11,628 nucleotides of DNA from Phycisphaerales bacterium UBA2218 (GCA_002327785.1 DCUI01000166.1:1-11628), one strand, 5' to 3'; shown: positions 1-7,697, numbered from the stretch's first letter. Translations and numbers: made by a program. Notes: generated by a model not told the origin, from the letters alone.

Positions 1-2
1 AG

Positions 3-479
3 ATTGACTTCATCCAGAAGAGCGGCATCGTGACCGCCATGGTCGGCTTGCTGCAAGCCCCTCCCGGAACGCGACTGTATGAGCGTATGAAAAAGGAAGG
101 CCGTCTTCGCGGGGACTCGTCGGGAGACAACGTGGACGGCACCACGAACATCATCCCGGCGATGAACCTGGACGCTCTCCGGGAAGGCTACAAAGGACTC
201 TTGCAGCACATCTACTCCCCGGAGCACTATTACCAACGCATCAGAACGTTTCTGCGTGAATACCAGCCCCCCCGGATGAGAGGTCGGATACGGCTCTCAC
301 ACATCCTCGCGCTGCTGCGGTCGTTCTATCGACTGGGCCTCGTGGGCCAGGGACGGTTACACTACTGGAAGCTCCTGCTTTGGACCCAGTTGCGGCGCCC
401 CCGGCTCATCCCCGAGGCCGTTGTCCTCGCCATATGTGGCTACCATTTTCGAAAGGTCTGTGAAAGGCGCGTGATGTAG
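3..479 (+). CDS. Radical SAM protein, C-terminal fragment with DUF4070-type tail (5' end outside window)
   Basis: The frame is open from the first bases of the window and ends at TAG 477-479, so only about 158 C-terminal residues are present. The in-frame GTG at 30 is unlikely to be the true start, because conserved-looking sequence (IDFIQKSGIVTAMVGLLQ) runs through it. The stretch VGLLQAPPGTRLYERMKKEG, then a GDNVDGTTNIIP segment, then YKGLLQHIYSPEHYYQRI is typical of the C-terminal DUF4070 region of B12-binding radical SAM enzymes (the group that includes hopanoid-modifying enzymes). The [4Fe-4S]-binding CxxxCxxC motif and the cobalamin domain would lie upstream and cannot be checked, so the substrate is unknown. 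The family call comes from motif memory. The next gene follows 25 nt downstream on the same strand and could be co-transcribed. Confidence 0.8.
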   Translation: MDFIQKSGIVTAMVGLLQAPPGTRLYERMKKEGRLRGDSSGDNVDGTTNIIPAMNLDALREGYKGLLQHIYSPEHYYQRIRTFLREYQPPRMRGRIRLSHILALLRSFYRLGLVGQGRLHYWKLLLWTQLRRPRLIPEAVVLAICGYHFRKVCERRVM

Positions 480-504
480 TGCCGCCGGCAGAAGGGACAG
501 ATAC

Positions 505-924
505 ATGAGAACATCGACGAAGACAAAAGTGGGTTTGTGGATTGACCATAAGAAGGCCATGGTCGTGGCTATTACGGACAAAGGGGAGGAGACACGACTG
601 ATCATATCGAAGGTGGAGAGGCAACTCCGGCGCTCTGGTGACTTACCTCTGGAGGGAGCCTATGACAAAGCGCAAGTGCCGGCACGCAATAGCCGCCAGA
701 GAACATTCACAGCCCATCTGAACATTTACTATGATGCAGTCATTGCGTCTATTCGTGATGCCGACTCCATTCTGATATTTGGTCCTGGTGAGGCCAAGGG
801 AGAACTGAAAAAACGGCTCAAGAAAGCCAACCTCAGTGGCCGCATCGTGGGTATGGAAACCGTCGACAGGATGACGGATCATCAGATTGCGGCGAAAGTC
901 CGACAGCACTTTCACGATAAGTGA
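505..924 (+). CDS. baeRF-like (eRF1 domain 3 / pelota-like) small protein
   Basis: This is a 139-residue soluble protein with no signal peptide or membrane segment. The start is ATG 505, preceded by GAAGGG at 491-496 with 8 nt spacing. An N-terminal beta-strand motif (KVGLWIDHKKAMVVAITD, residues 8-25) is followed by a basic linker (QLRRSG, 40-45). The C-terminal half holds NIYYDAVIASIRDADSILIF (73-92), GPGEAKGELKKRL (93-105) and GRIVGMETVDRMTD (112-125). The GPGEAK signature and fold order match bacterial proteins related to archaeal/eukaryotic release-factor domain 3 (baeRF families), often annotated as hypothetical or translational-machinery-like. Family members are thought to act at ribosomes or in stress responses, but no activity can be read from this sequence. 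It may share a transcript with the radical SAM gene just upstream. It looks intact. Confidence 0.7.
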   Translation: MRTSTKTKVGLWIDHKKAMVVAITDKGEETRLIISKVERQLRRSGDLPLEGAYDKAQVPARNSRQRTFTAHLNIYYDAVIASIRDADSILIFGPGEAKGELKKRLKKANLSGRIVGMETVDRMTDHQIAAKVRQHFHDK

Positions 925-1440
925 GATCTGGCAGAGGATCGCAATGGCACACGGGTGGGACTGTGCAATGAGCCTGCTGATCAGGCGGTAGGTCCTAGCC
1001 ACGGCGTTGGCCCCTGGATTCAGGGAGTACCTCCAATGTGTCCAGGTAGGGTTACACCCCATAGCAGGGACCCGGCGTATGGCATAGCATGCATTCAATG
1101 ACAGGTCCAGGAAGCACGTTCGGAAAGAGGAGAGTGCGACGTGTCAGATAGCCAAGGAGGAAGGCAACGGCAAGGAGGGGTGGTGGATCGACGCCGGCCG
1201 GTGCATTCGTGCACCCGTCGGCCATGAATGTCAACCCCATCGCAGGGGAAATCATATATTGCGGATGATCAAGGATCGAATACGAACGTCGAATCCAGGA
1301 AAGGATCACAGCTATGCTCCATGTTCACCATTCTCACTGCTGTGTTGATTTTGGGCCCAAGAGGACATTCGGACGGCCTGCAAATTACTGTGGACTTGAA
1401 CTGCGAACCAGATATTTGGACGACAAGCTACGAGGTAATC
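925..1440. other. Gene-poor spacer upstream of the FlgM-like gene
   Basis: I see no convincing protein-coding gene on either strand. The in-frame extension of the downstream gene back to ATG 1228 has no family resemblance and an irregular composition. The spacer holds two Shine-Dalgarno-like purine tracts (AAGGAGG at 1154-1160 and 1172-1178), a UUCG-capped hairpin at 1193-1222, and small weak stems such as CCCTG-GATT-CAGGG near 1014-1027. It also holds an 11-nt match to the T-arm of the window's tRNA gene at 1391-1401. Confidence 0.5.
1193..1222 (+). other. UUCG-loop hairpin
   Basis: A perfect 6-bp inner stem, GGTGCA (1200-1205) with TGCACC (1210-1215), closes on a TTCG tetraloop. An outer stem GCCGG (1193-1197) pairs with TCGGC (1218-1222) across a small internal loop. 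No T-run follows on the plus strand, so it does not look like a standard intrinsic terminator. It sits just after two AAGGAGG tracts and just before an ATG pair at 1224 and 1228. It could be an RNA leader structure or chance. Confidence 0.4.
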
Positions 1441-1737
1441 ATGGCAAGGATAGCCGCACTGATGGAGCGTCCGCTTACAGATCACCGTAAACTCCTGGAG
1501 GCAGGGAATGACCAAGGGCGTGATGCTTCGCCGAACGGCGATGCATTGGCGGAACAGATCCTTGGGAAGATGAATGCCGCGCCTCAGGAGGAGGTGCTGA
1601 AGAGGATCGCATCCCTGCCCCGTACCCGACGAGACAAGGTGCTGGACATCCGCCGTCAGATCGTGGAGGGAACCTACGAAGTGGCGGATCGCTTGGAAGG
1701 GACGATAGATCGGATACTCGATGCGATCACTGCCTGA
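1441..1737 (+). CDS. FlgM-like anti-sigma-28 factor domain protein
   Basis: The chosen start, ATG 1441, gives 98 residues, the usual size for FlgM. It is preceded by GAGGT at 1432-1436, with a rather short 4-nt gap. A longer reading from 1228 would add 71 residues that look non-coding. The C-terminal part carries the recognisable pattern: VLKRIASLPRTRRDKVLDIR (52-71), RRQIVEGTY (71-79), then ADRLEGTIDRILDAI (82-96). This is the helical R-x-I-x-x-G-x-Y ... A-x-x-L-x-x-x-I-x-R-L layout by which FlgM-type proteins bind and hold flagellar sigma-28. The N-terminal 45 residues are polar and look disordered, also as in FlgM. No flagellar or sigma gene is nearby, so the partner is unknown and it may have been recruited to another sigma factor. 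Family call from motif only. Confidence 0.55.
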   Translation: MARIAALMERPLTDHRKLLEAGNDQGRDASPNGDALAEQILGKMNAAPQEEVLKRIASLPRTRRDKVLDIRRQIVEGTYEVADRLEGTIDRILDAITA

Positions 1738-2019
1738 TCGCCACTGCACCCCTGCTGCCGGCATGATGATCGTAGGAGCAGTACAGCGGGCGCCTGCACT
1801 GAGTCTGTCCGGAGTGCCGGCGACAAAGGAGGTTGTGTCTCATGATAGGTAATACTCCTGGTGAGCGGCGAGAGCGCGTTGTGTCTTGCTACATATCGCG
1901 ATTTGACACGCTCGAAGAGATGACCCTCAGATACGCGAAGGACCCGGCCCGATCACCGCACGATAGTTCGTCACAATCGGAGTGCAGCACTTGCGATTGT
2001 GTGCTTGTGTTCGATGCCG
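1738..2019. other. Spacer between the FlgM-like gene and the HerA remnant
   Basis: Apart from the uncertain small ORF starting at 1842, nothing is supported here. TGCCGGCA at about 1757-1764 is a short palindrome. No terminator with a T-tract is visible after the FlgM-like gene, and no promoter of good quality was found. Confidence 0.4.
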
Positions 2020-2054
2020 GTACGCTGACGCCATCACATCGACAATCCGTTTGA
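1842..2054 (+). CDS. Uncertain small ORF with a strong Shine-Dalgarno, possibly a truncated gene start
   Basis: ATG 1842 is preceded by AAAGGAGGT at 1825-1833, close to the full anti-Shine-Dalgarno complement, with 8-9 nt spacing. The reading frame gives 70 residues and stops at 2054. The first part (MIGNTPGERRERVVSCYISR, then FDTLEEMTLRYAKDPA) has a protein-like composition. The last part is Ser/Cys/His-rich and runs antisense into the HerA remnant. The simplest reading is that the 5' end of a former gene was joined to unrelated sequence near 2000. It could equally be a chance ORF behind a chance purine tract. No family is recognised. Confidence 0.2.
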   Translation: MIGNTPGERRERVVSCYISRFDTLEEMTLRYAKDPARSPHDSSSQSECSTCDCVLVFDAGTLTPSHRQSV

Positions 2055-2376
2055 TCCATAGATGCGGCTCACAGCCTGCCGGAGGGATCAGAGGGTTGAA
2101 TCGAAAGGGCGCAATGTCCCGGCCGATGGTATAGACCCGAAGGTTCCTGTGACGGCTCATCAAGTCCCGGTAGCCTCGCTTCCAGTCCAAGGCGAGGACC
2201 TTGATCCCCGAAGAGATGATCCCATCCATCAGGACGAAGGTCAGGTTCGTTTTGCCCGAGCCGCTTCTGCCGGCGATCAGGATGTGCTCCTTTAGACGGG
2301 AGCTTGTCAAATAGAATGGGTACAACTCCCTGCCGCCGTAGGACACGTTGCCGACACAGTTCCTGGATACGAGTGA
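2020..2376 (-). pseudogene. Truncated HerA/DUF87-type P-loop ATPase remnant
   Basis: On the minus strand the frame reads NVSYGGRELYPFYL, then the Walker A region LIAGRSGSGKTNLTF (GRSGSGKT encoded at 2248-2271), KVLALDWKRGYRDL, RVYTIGRDIAPFRFNPL and HLWIKRIVDVMASAY. This is the start of the helicase HerA central (DUF87) domain. Resemblance stops near 2020, and the remaining 30 codons to the stop at 1927 look random. Walker B, the arginine finger and the C-terminal half are missing. The 5' side is damaged too: the frame meets a TGA at 2377-2379, and the only ATG start nearby (2378-2380) is in another frame, which suggests a frameshift or a lost N-terminus. About 120 of the usual 500 or more residues remain. 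It lies about 115 nt from the 3' end of a tRNA gene, a common integration site, so it may be debris of an old insertion. The family call is firm; non-function is inferred. Confidence 0.65.
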
Positions 2377-2490
2377 TCATGGAGTATCACCTTGAGCGTT
2401 CTCCAGGATCGAGAACTTGCGGTAGGCGGACAGGTAGTTCTGAGCAGAGCAGTTCTGCTTTCCTCACCCGCCGGCCCTCGCGAAGCCGAA

Positions 2491-2565
2491 TCGGGGTGAC
2501 TGGACTTGAACCAGCGACCTCGTGCGCCCAAGGCACGCGCTCTAGCCAAACTGAGCTACACCCCG
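2491..2565 (-). tRNA. tRNA-Pro (anticodon UGG)
   Basis: A complete cloverleaf reads on the minus strand. The acceptor stem CGGGGTG/CACCCCG is perfect (7 bp). The D stem is GCTC/GAGC, and the anticodon stem CGTGC/GCACG holds the loop CTTGGGC, giving anticodon TGG. The variable region is AGGTC. The T stem GCTGG/CCAGT has one G-T pair and the loop TTCAAGT. The discriminator is A, and C1-G72 is typical of bacterial tRNA-Pro. The 3' CCA is not encoded (TTC follows), so it must be added enzymatically. UGG reads CCA, CCG and, when modified, other Pro codons. Confidence 0.96.
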
Positions 2566-2587
2566 TCGAAACCTGTCCACCGGGGGC

Positions 2588-2617
2588 ATTATATCGCAGC
2601 AGGGCGGCCGGATGCAA
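2588..2617 (-). promoter_or_regulatory. Sigma70-type promoter of the tRNA-Pro gene
   Basis: On the minus strand a perfect TATAAT (2588-2593) is preceded by TTGCAT (2612-2617) with an 18-nt spacer. Transcription would start near 2580, about 15 nt before the tRNA 5' end, which fits a processed tRNA leader. Confidence 0.65.
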
Positions 2618-2625
2618 CAAAAGAC

Positions 2626-2654
2626 TTGCAGCAAGTCCGCGCGGAGCGTAAACT
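2626..2654 (+). promoter_or_regulatory. Possible promoter of the secreted C25 protease gene
   Basis: TTGCAG (2626-2631) and TAAACT (2649-2654) are separated by exactly 17 nt. The hexamers are weak matches (3 of 6 and 4 of 6), but the place fits: a start near 2661 gives a leader of about 40 nt carrying the AGGAGG site. It is back to back with, and overlaps the upstream side of, the tRNA promoter. Confidence 0.35.
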
Positions 2655-2703
2655 ATGGGTGTCAGATCTCGGATGCGGCTTCATCGAAACAGGAGGAATG
2701 GAG

Positions 2704-5700
2704 ATGAGCGATGCACTTCGGACAACCGCGATTGTGGGATTCTGTCTGGTGCTGACCCATAATAGCCTTGCGGTTTCAGTCGATCTATCAGGGCACGTCT
2801 ATGAGGGCGATGTCCGCGATGTGGTCGGCCCCCTGGCCGGCGTCACCGTGAGCCTGTACGTCTCCAACGATGCCATGGTGATGGGGGTACAGGCGATCAG
2901 CACGACAACCGACCGCGAGGGCTCATACCATCTGCACCTCCGCGATTCCGGAGCATCTGAATACTTTAACATTGTCCAGACAAACCAGGCGGGTTTCTTC
3001 TCCGTCAGGTCGGCCACGGTCGGCGGCTCGTGTGTCTCGTCCGACTGGATCCGGTATAGTCTCGAACAACTGATGACGGGACTGACCGCCGACAACGACT
3101 TCTACGATAGAAGGGAGAACCGCCCGCCGTCGGCCAGCGACGACAGCGCTGCGACTGTGATGGATACGGCGGTCGCCATCGCCGTGCTGACCAATGACAC
3201 CGACCCGGACGGCGACTCGCTCACGATCATCGAAGTGACCGATCCGCCGCATGGCACGGCTGTCTACAGCCGGCAGTCGGTCACATACACGCCGGATACC
3301 GGGTACATCGGCCGCGATTCATTCAGCTATACCCTCAGTGACGGCCGGGGCGGCGTCGATGACGCGACGGTCACCGTTGCGGTGGGGGCGGCAAACCAGC
3401 CGCCGGCCGCCGGGGACGATTCCGCGTCCGTGATGGAAGGCGGCGTCGTGACAATCAACGTCCTGTCGAACGACAGCGACGCGGACGGCGACCCGCTCTT
3501 GATCTGCGAAGTGAGCGATCCCGCCCACGGCAGCACAACCCACGATGGCCAGACGGTCGCCTACGCCCCCGACGCCGGGTTTACCGGGACCGACACGTTC
3601 AGCTACGTCGTCAGTGACGGCCGGGGCGGCACGGATGGCGCAACCGTGACCGTGATGGTCTCGGCGGCGATACCGTTCACGGGCGAAATCCGTGGGATGG
3701 TGTTCCACGACCTCGATGCCGACGGCGAGATGAGACCGGGTGAGAGCGGCCTGGCCGGTTGGATGGTCTTCCTGGACGACGATTGGGACCGGGTGGCCGG
3801 TGACTTCGAGCAAAAGGTATGGACCGATGCACTGGGCCGATTCGTCTTCTCCGGCTTGAATCCCGGCGCCTACCGCGTGGATCAGGCCATGAAAGAGGGC
3901 TGGCAACAGGTCTGGCCGCTGGACAGCCGCGGAGAGCCTGTGGCGTGGATCGTTACCGTCGAAGCCGGGCAAATCGTGCAAGCCAACTTCGGCAACATCC
4001 AGGCAGGGTCGATCCCTGGCAACGAAGAAGGCAGACTGGAGCTCGTCGCAGGACCGGGCGTCGAACATGTGTCCCCGCACGAGGTCGTGATTGTGTGGCA
4101 GACCAACGTAGAGAGCACCGGCATCATCCATTACGGCCCGGACGCGGGACTGTACCCGCATCCGGCTGAGGATCCGGTCTGGGCCACCGTGCACCGTCTT
4201 GCGCTGGGGGACCTGAGCCCTTCGACGATGTACCATTTTGTGCTGACCTACACGGGCCGGGCCGGGGACCCATTGAGGACCAGGGATGCGCTGTTTGAGA
4301 CCCTGCCCGAGCCGGACCGCAGTCCTCCCAGCCTGACGCTCGATGCGCCCGGGTGGCCGGCGGGTGTTGTGATCGTCTCGGCCCAGGCCGAGGACGACAC
4401 CGGCGTCGATCGCGTCGCATTCTTCCTGGATGACGATCAGATTCTGATCGACTACTCCCCCCCGTACGAGGCGCCGGTAGACACCACACAGTACGCCAAC
4501 GGTCCGCATTCAATCGCGGTGCGGGCTCACGATCGAGCCGGGCACGAAACTGTAATTTCGCAGGACATGAATATCAACAACCGGGTGGAGGCAATGGGTC
4601 CGAGCGTCCGCATCACATCGCACAAAACAGGGGACTCCGTCTCGGGCGAGATCCAGATCACAGCGGACGTGAATGACGACAAAGGTCTTTGGAAGGCGGA
4701 GCTCTATGTGGACGGGAACCTCTCGCAGCAGGAGGTGTTCGGCGGTCCGACGCCTCCGACGAAGGCGCAGGTCCAGTTCACCCTGGATACGCGTCAGGTG
4801 TCGAAGGAAATCGTGAATGACCCGCACGACATCGCCGTCCAGGCGTGGGACACCGCCTACCAGGACGGGGCGCACGCCATCCGTCTGTACGTCAACAATG
4901 TCACGCCGACGCCGCAATACCCCTGGCTCAAGGTCATAGGACACACGGCCTCCAGAATCCAGAACCGCTTCGCCATCTCGCTGGTGGTCCGGAACCAGGG
5001 CACGCAGACGGCGCACGATGTGGTCATTCGGTCGGGTCTGGCGGGGTTCCAGGCCATCTCCGGCGGCAGTGCACAGGGGCAATGGGTGGGCCGTTATGAC
5101 CCCAAGGGCCGGTCCGGCTACTGCGAAATCCACAGTGGCGATATCCCCGCCTCGGCGCAGAGGACCTATACGTACTACGCCGTGCCGGTGCTGCAGCACC
5201 CATCCGGGCCCACGCCCAAGATCGGCCACTTCATCTATCTGGACTACAGCGGTCCGCAGCCGGCCGGCCAGAATTACCATGCCTCCGACGCGTGGCCCAT
5301 ACAGCAGGTCGCCTCGTCCACAGGGCCCGGGGGCCTGCAGCAGAGCCATCAAGCTGCCGTCGGCGTGTGCGATTACCTCATTGTGACCAACCCGTATCGG
5401 CTTTATGGCGTGTTCAACCCAAGCTTCTACCAGGGCCCCACGCAGGCCACCGCGGACGTTGACGGCGCGCTGTCCCTCATGGCGGAGCTGGCCTTCCACA
5501 AGCAGGGTGCGCTGGGTTACAACGATCAGTACGATGTCGCCAGTCTGGTCCAGCTCATTCACGTCGGCGGCGCCTGGAGCAGCCGGCTCGCCGGCGGCTG
5601 GGCATCGAACGGGTACCTGCTGATCGTGGGCGAGATCGAAATCGTCCCGGCCCAGGCAAGGAAATTCACGTATGAGTATACAGGCGGAGAGCAGGTCTGG

Positions 5701-7533
5701 GACTTCGTCTCCGACTACCGATACGCCAGCACGTCCGGCGATGAGGAGTGGCCGGAGCTGAGCATCGGGCGAATCATCGGCAACTCGGCCGCCGCGTTGG
5801 GTACGGCCCTCCAGACCAGCCTGGGCGGCAAGGCATTCGACCGTTCCCATTCCCTGCTGGTCAGCGGTCACCCCGGCACAGGCTACAATGTCATCGATTT
5901 CCAGAGCTGGGTCGACGGAGCGTTGGCCTACTTGTCCGCCCAGTTCGTGCCTCCGCTGAGTGCTCAGACCGTGTTGGATCAACCCACGACCGCCAAGCTG
6001 TTCGCCAACATGGCGGATCAGGACGTGATCTTCCTGGCCGGCCACGGCAATGCCGGGAGCTGGAACGGCACTACGACAGCGGATGTCCAGGGCCAAGCCA
6101 ATCTCTTCGGGACTACAAGCCCATTCGTCTTCGCGCACGCGTGCAAGACCGGGCGGTACGTCGGGACGTACTGCCTGGCGGAGGCCTTTCTTGACGCAGG
6201 GGCAGCCGTATACCTGGGGGCCACGGACTCCGCCGGATGGGGACAGTACTCCAATTCGTTCTTCAACCTGTGGGCTCTCGGGGAATCCGTTGGCCTGGCC
6301 GTCAAGAAGACCAAGCAGGGCATCGGCGACAGTCTCGAGGATCGCCTCTGGTCCCAGACCTACCACGTATTCGGCGATCCGAAGTTTGGGGCCGCGGGAA
6401 TCCCAATGATGCAGATAGCCAACCCCAAGAACGTGACACTGTGCAGCGCCGACGGGAACGAATCGGGACCTATCGATGTAGAGATCGGCGATTACGAAAC
6501 GCGTGAGGTGAATGGCCAGGTCTATCTGACCCTGCCGGGCGGGCAGGTCCTCTCGATTCCGGACATGCCCCTGGTGCCCTACGTCACGATCCGCCGAAGC
6601 TATCCCCGCGACACGCAGATTCAGCAGGTGCTCCTCAAGGAGCTCTCGGAGCCGGTGGTGACGACGGGCGTCGAGCTGGCGCTGGCTACGGGGGCTTTGC
6701 CCGGGACCGGCAGCGGGGCTATGACGGCCGCTGCTGAACCCCTGTGGTGGCCGGACAAGCTGTTCGAGTGGAAGGTCCACGAGACCCCGACGGAGATGGT
6801 GCTCGCTCTGTCCGTCTATCCGGTGCGGTACGATTCGCAGGCCAGGGAGGTCCGTTTCCACAAGCGACTCAGCTTCACGGTCGAAGCAATGGCCGGCGAC
6901 GTTCAGATTACAGATATGACGGCGGAGGACATCGTCGCCCAACCCGGCGCCAGCGTGTACGTGGACTTCTTGTTGGCCGGCGCGGGTCCGGCTGCCGACA
7001 CGGTTGTGCAGACCGTCGTGCTCGACGCGATGACCGACGAGGTCAGGGCCGGCCTGCCCCTGCGCTGCCTGCACGCCTTGCAGGGCCGCGCGACGTACGC
7101 GTCATTGTGGGACACCACGGGCGTTCCCCCCGGGACTTATGTGCTGCGTGCGGAGCTGCGGTCCCCGGACGGGCTGCTGCTCGATTCCAGCGTACGCACG
7201 GTCGAGTTGGGGCTTCACGATTGCCGGGTGTCCGATCTGACCGCTGCCCCGCAATCGGTCCGCCCGGGACAGACGATCACGATTGACGCCGTCATCCGCA
7301 GTTCCGGCACATTGCCCATCTCGGGCACGGGGTTCGTCTGCATCGACGACGGCGCCGGCGCGCGTCTCGCGAGTTTCGCCGACGAGATTGCCGGCCTGAC
7401 GCCGGGCGAAGCCATGCCCCTGCGCCGCACATGGACCGCACCGGCGGCCGGCGCCTACACCGTCATGTGCTACGTCCTATACGAGGGCAAGGCCACCGAG
7501 CCGGTCAGTCTGACGCTGGAGATCGGGGACTGA
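2704..7533 (+). CDS. Giant secreted gingipain-type (peptidase C25) cysteine protease with many beta-sandwich modules
   Basis: The start is ATG 2704, 7 nt after AGGAGG (2691-2696); ATG 2698 is too close to it. The product has 1609 residues. A signal peptide (MSDALR, then hydrophobic TTAIVGFCLVLTHNSLA, cut near 23) sends it out of the cytoplasm. Modules in order: an SdrD-B/carboxypeptidase-regulatory-like domain (27-137), two cadherin-like repeats starting NRPPSASDD and NQPPAAGDD (139-227, 231-319), an SdrD-B domain (327-432), an FN3/phosphatase-N-like domain (444-538), two Ig-like domains (539-626, 632-732), a CARDB-like domain (about 737-870), and peptidase C25 (about 890-1229). A C25-propeptide-like region (about 1270-1395) and two C-terminal CARDB-like domains (1400-1503, 1506-1608) follow. 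The catalytic dyad is His1114 in FLAGHGN and Cys1147 in FAHACKTG; the 33-residue gap equals that of gingipain RgpB as I recall it. No sortase, PEP-CTERM or T9SS tail is visible. Its role is probably extracellular protein breakdown or surface processing; the substrate is unknown. Confidence 0.85.
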   Translation: MSDALRTTAIVGFCLVLTHNSLAVSVDLSGHVYEGDVRDVVGPLAGVTVSLYVSNDAMVMGVQAISTTTDREGSYHLHLRDSGASEYFNIVQTNQAGFFSVRSATVGGSCVSSDWIRYSLEQLMTGLTADNDFYDRRENRPPSASDDSAATVMDTAVAIAVLTNDTDPDGDSLTIIEVTDPPHGTAVYSRQSVTYTPDTGYIGRDSFSYTLSDGRGGVDDATVTVAVGAANQPPAAGDDSASVMEGGVVTINVLSNDSDADGDPLLICEVSDPAHGSTTHDGQTVAYAPDAGFTGTDTFSYVVSDGRGGTDGATVTVMVSAAIPFTGEIRGMVFHDLDADGEMRPGESGLAGWMVFLDDDWDRVAGDFEQKVWTDALGRFVFSGLNPGAYRVDQAMKEGWQQVWPLDSRGEPVAWIVTVEAGQIVQANFGNIQAGSIPGNEEGRLELVAGPGVEHVSPHEVVIVWQTNVESTGIIHYGPDAGLYPHPAEDPVWATVHRLALGDLSPSTMYHFVLTYTGRAGDPLRTRDALFETLPEPDRSPPSLTLDAPGWPAGVVIVSAQAEDDTGVDRVAFFLDDDQILIDYSPPYEAPVDTTQYANGPHSIAVRAHDRAGHETVISQDMNINNRVEAMGPSVRITSHKTGDSVSGEIQITADVNDDKGLWKAELYVDGNLSQQEVFGGPTPPTKAQVQFTLDTRQVSKEIVNDPHDIAVQAWDTAYQDGAHAIRLYVNNVTPTPQYPWLKVIGHTASRIQNRFAISLVVRNQGTQTAHDVVIRSGLAGFQAISGGSAQGQWVGRYDPKGRSGYCEIHSGDIPASAQRTYTYYAVPVLQHPSGPTPKIGHFIYLDYSGPQPAGQNYHASDAWPIQQVASSTGPGGLQQSHQAAVGVCDYLIVTNPYRLYGVFNPSFYQGPTQATADVDGALSLMAELAFHKQGALGYNDQYDVASLVQLIHVGGAWSSRLAGGWASNGYLLIVGEIEIVPAQARKFTYEYTGGEQVWDFVSDYRYASTSGDEEWPELSIGRIIGNSAAALGTALQTSLGGKAFDRSHSLLVSGHPGTGYNVIDFQSWVDGALAYLSAQFVPPLSAQTVLDQPTTAKLFANMADQDVIFLAGHGNAGSWNGTTTADVQGQANLFGTTSPFVFAHACKTGRYVGTYCLAEAFLDAGAAVYLGATDSAGWGQYSNSFFNLWALGESVGLAVKKTKQGIGDSLEDRLWSQTYHVFGDPKFGAAGIPMMQIANPKNVTLCSADGNESGPIDVEIGDYETREVNGQVYLTLPGGQVLSIPDMPLVPYVTIRRSYPRDTQIQQVLLKELSEPVVTTGVELALATGALPGTGSGAMTAAAEPLWWPDKLFEWKVHETPTEMVLALSVYPVRYDSQAREVRFHKRLSFTVEAMAGDVQITDMTAEDIVAQPGASVYVDFLLAGAGPAADTVVQTVVLDAMTDEVRAGLPLRCLHALQGRATYASLWDTTGVPPGTYVLRAELRSPDGLLLDSSVRTVELGLHDCRVSDLTAAPQSVRPGQTITIDAVIRSSGTLPISGTGFVCIDDGAGARLASFADEIAGLTPGEAMPLRRTWTAPAAGAYTVMCYVLYEGKATEPVSLTLEIGD

Positions 7534-7697
7534 ATCGCCCCTGCGTGTCCCAGGCGTGACGAAACGGATCAGCCCAACGTGCGAGGCGAGCAACAGGCGT
7601 TCCACAAGCGAATTCGTCCCCGCCCCCGCCTTGCGGGTTGTCACTTCTCACGTATCCCTGATCACGGCCTTGCCCCCCTCCCGTCCGCTGCCCTTCG

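Noticed and set aside
643..1098. 151-codon minus-strand frame over the baeRF-like gene
   Set aside because: It is antisense to a plus-strand gene with conserved GPGEAK motif and Shine-Dalgarno, and has no recognisable family.
1228..1440. N-terminal extension of the FlgM-like protein with a short hydrophobic stretch
   Set aside because: FlgM proteins are cytoplasmic and about 100 residues long. The extension has no family likeness, while ATG 1441 gives 98 residues.
2506..2703. N-terminal extension of the protease frame back into the tRNA gene
   Set aside because: It would translate through the tRNA-Pro gene and both promoters. AGGAGG at 2691-2696 and the signal peptide point to ATG 2704.
3319..4509. 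396-codon minus-strand frame over the cadherin-like and SdrD-B-like modules
   Set aside because: Antisense shadow in a GC-rich gene; no family features.
4510..7074. 854-codon open frame on the minus strand inside the protease gene
   Set aside because: It is a GC-driven antisense shadow of a coding region with clear domains, and its translation shows no domain, no signal and irregular composition.
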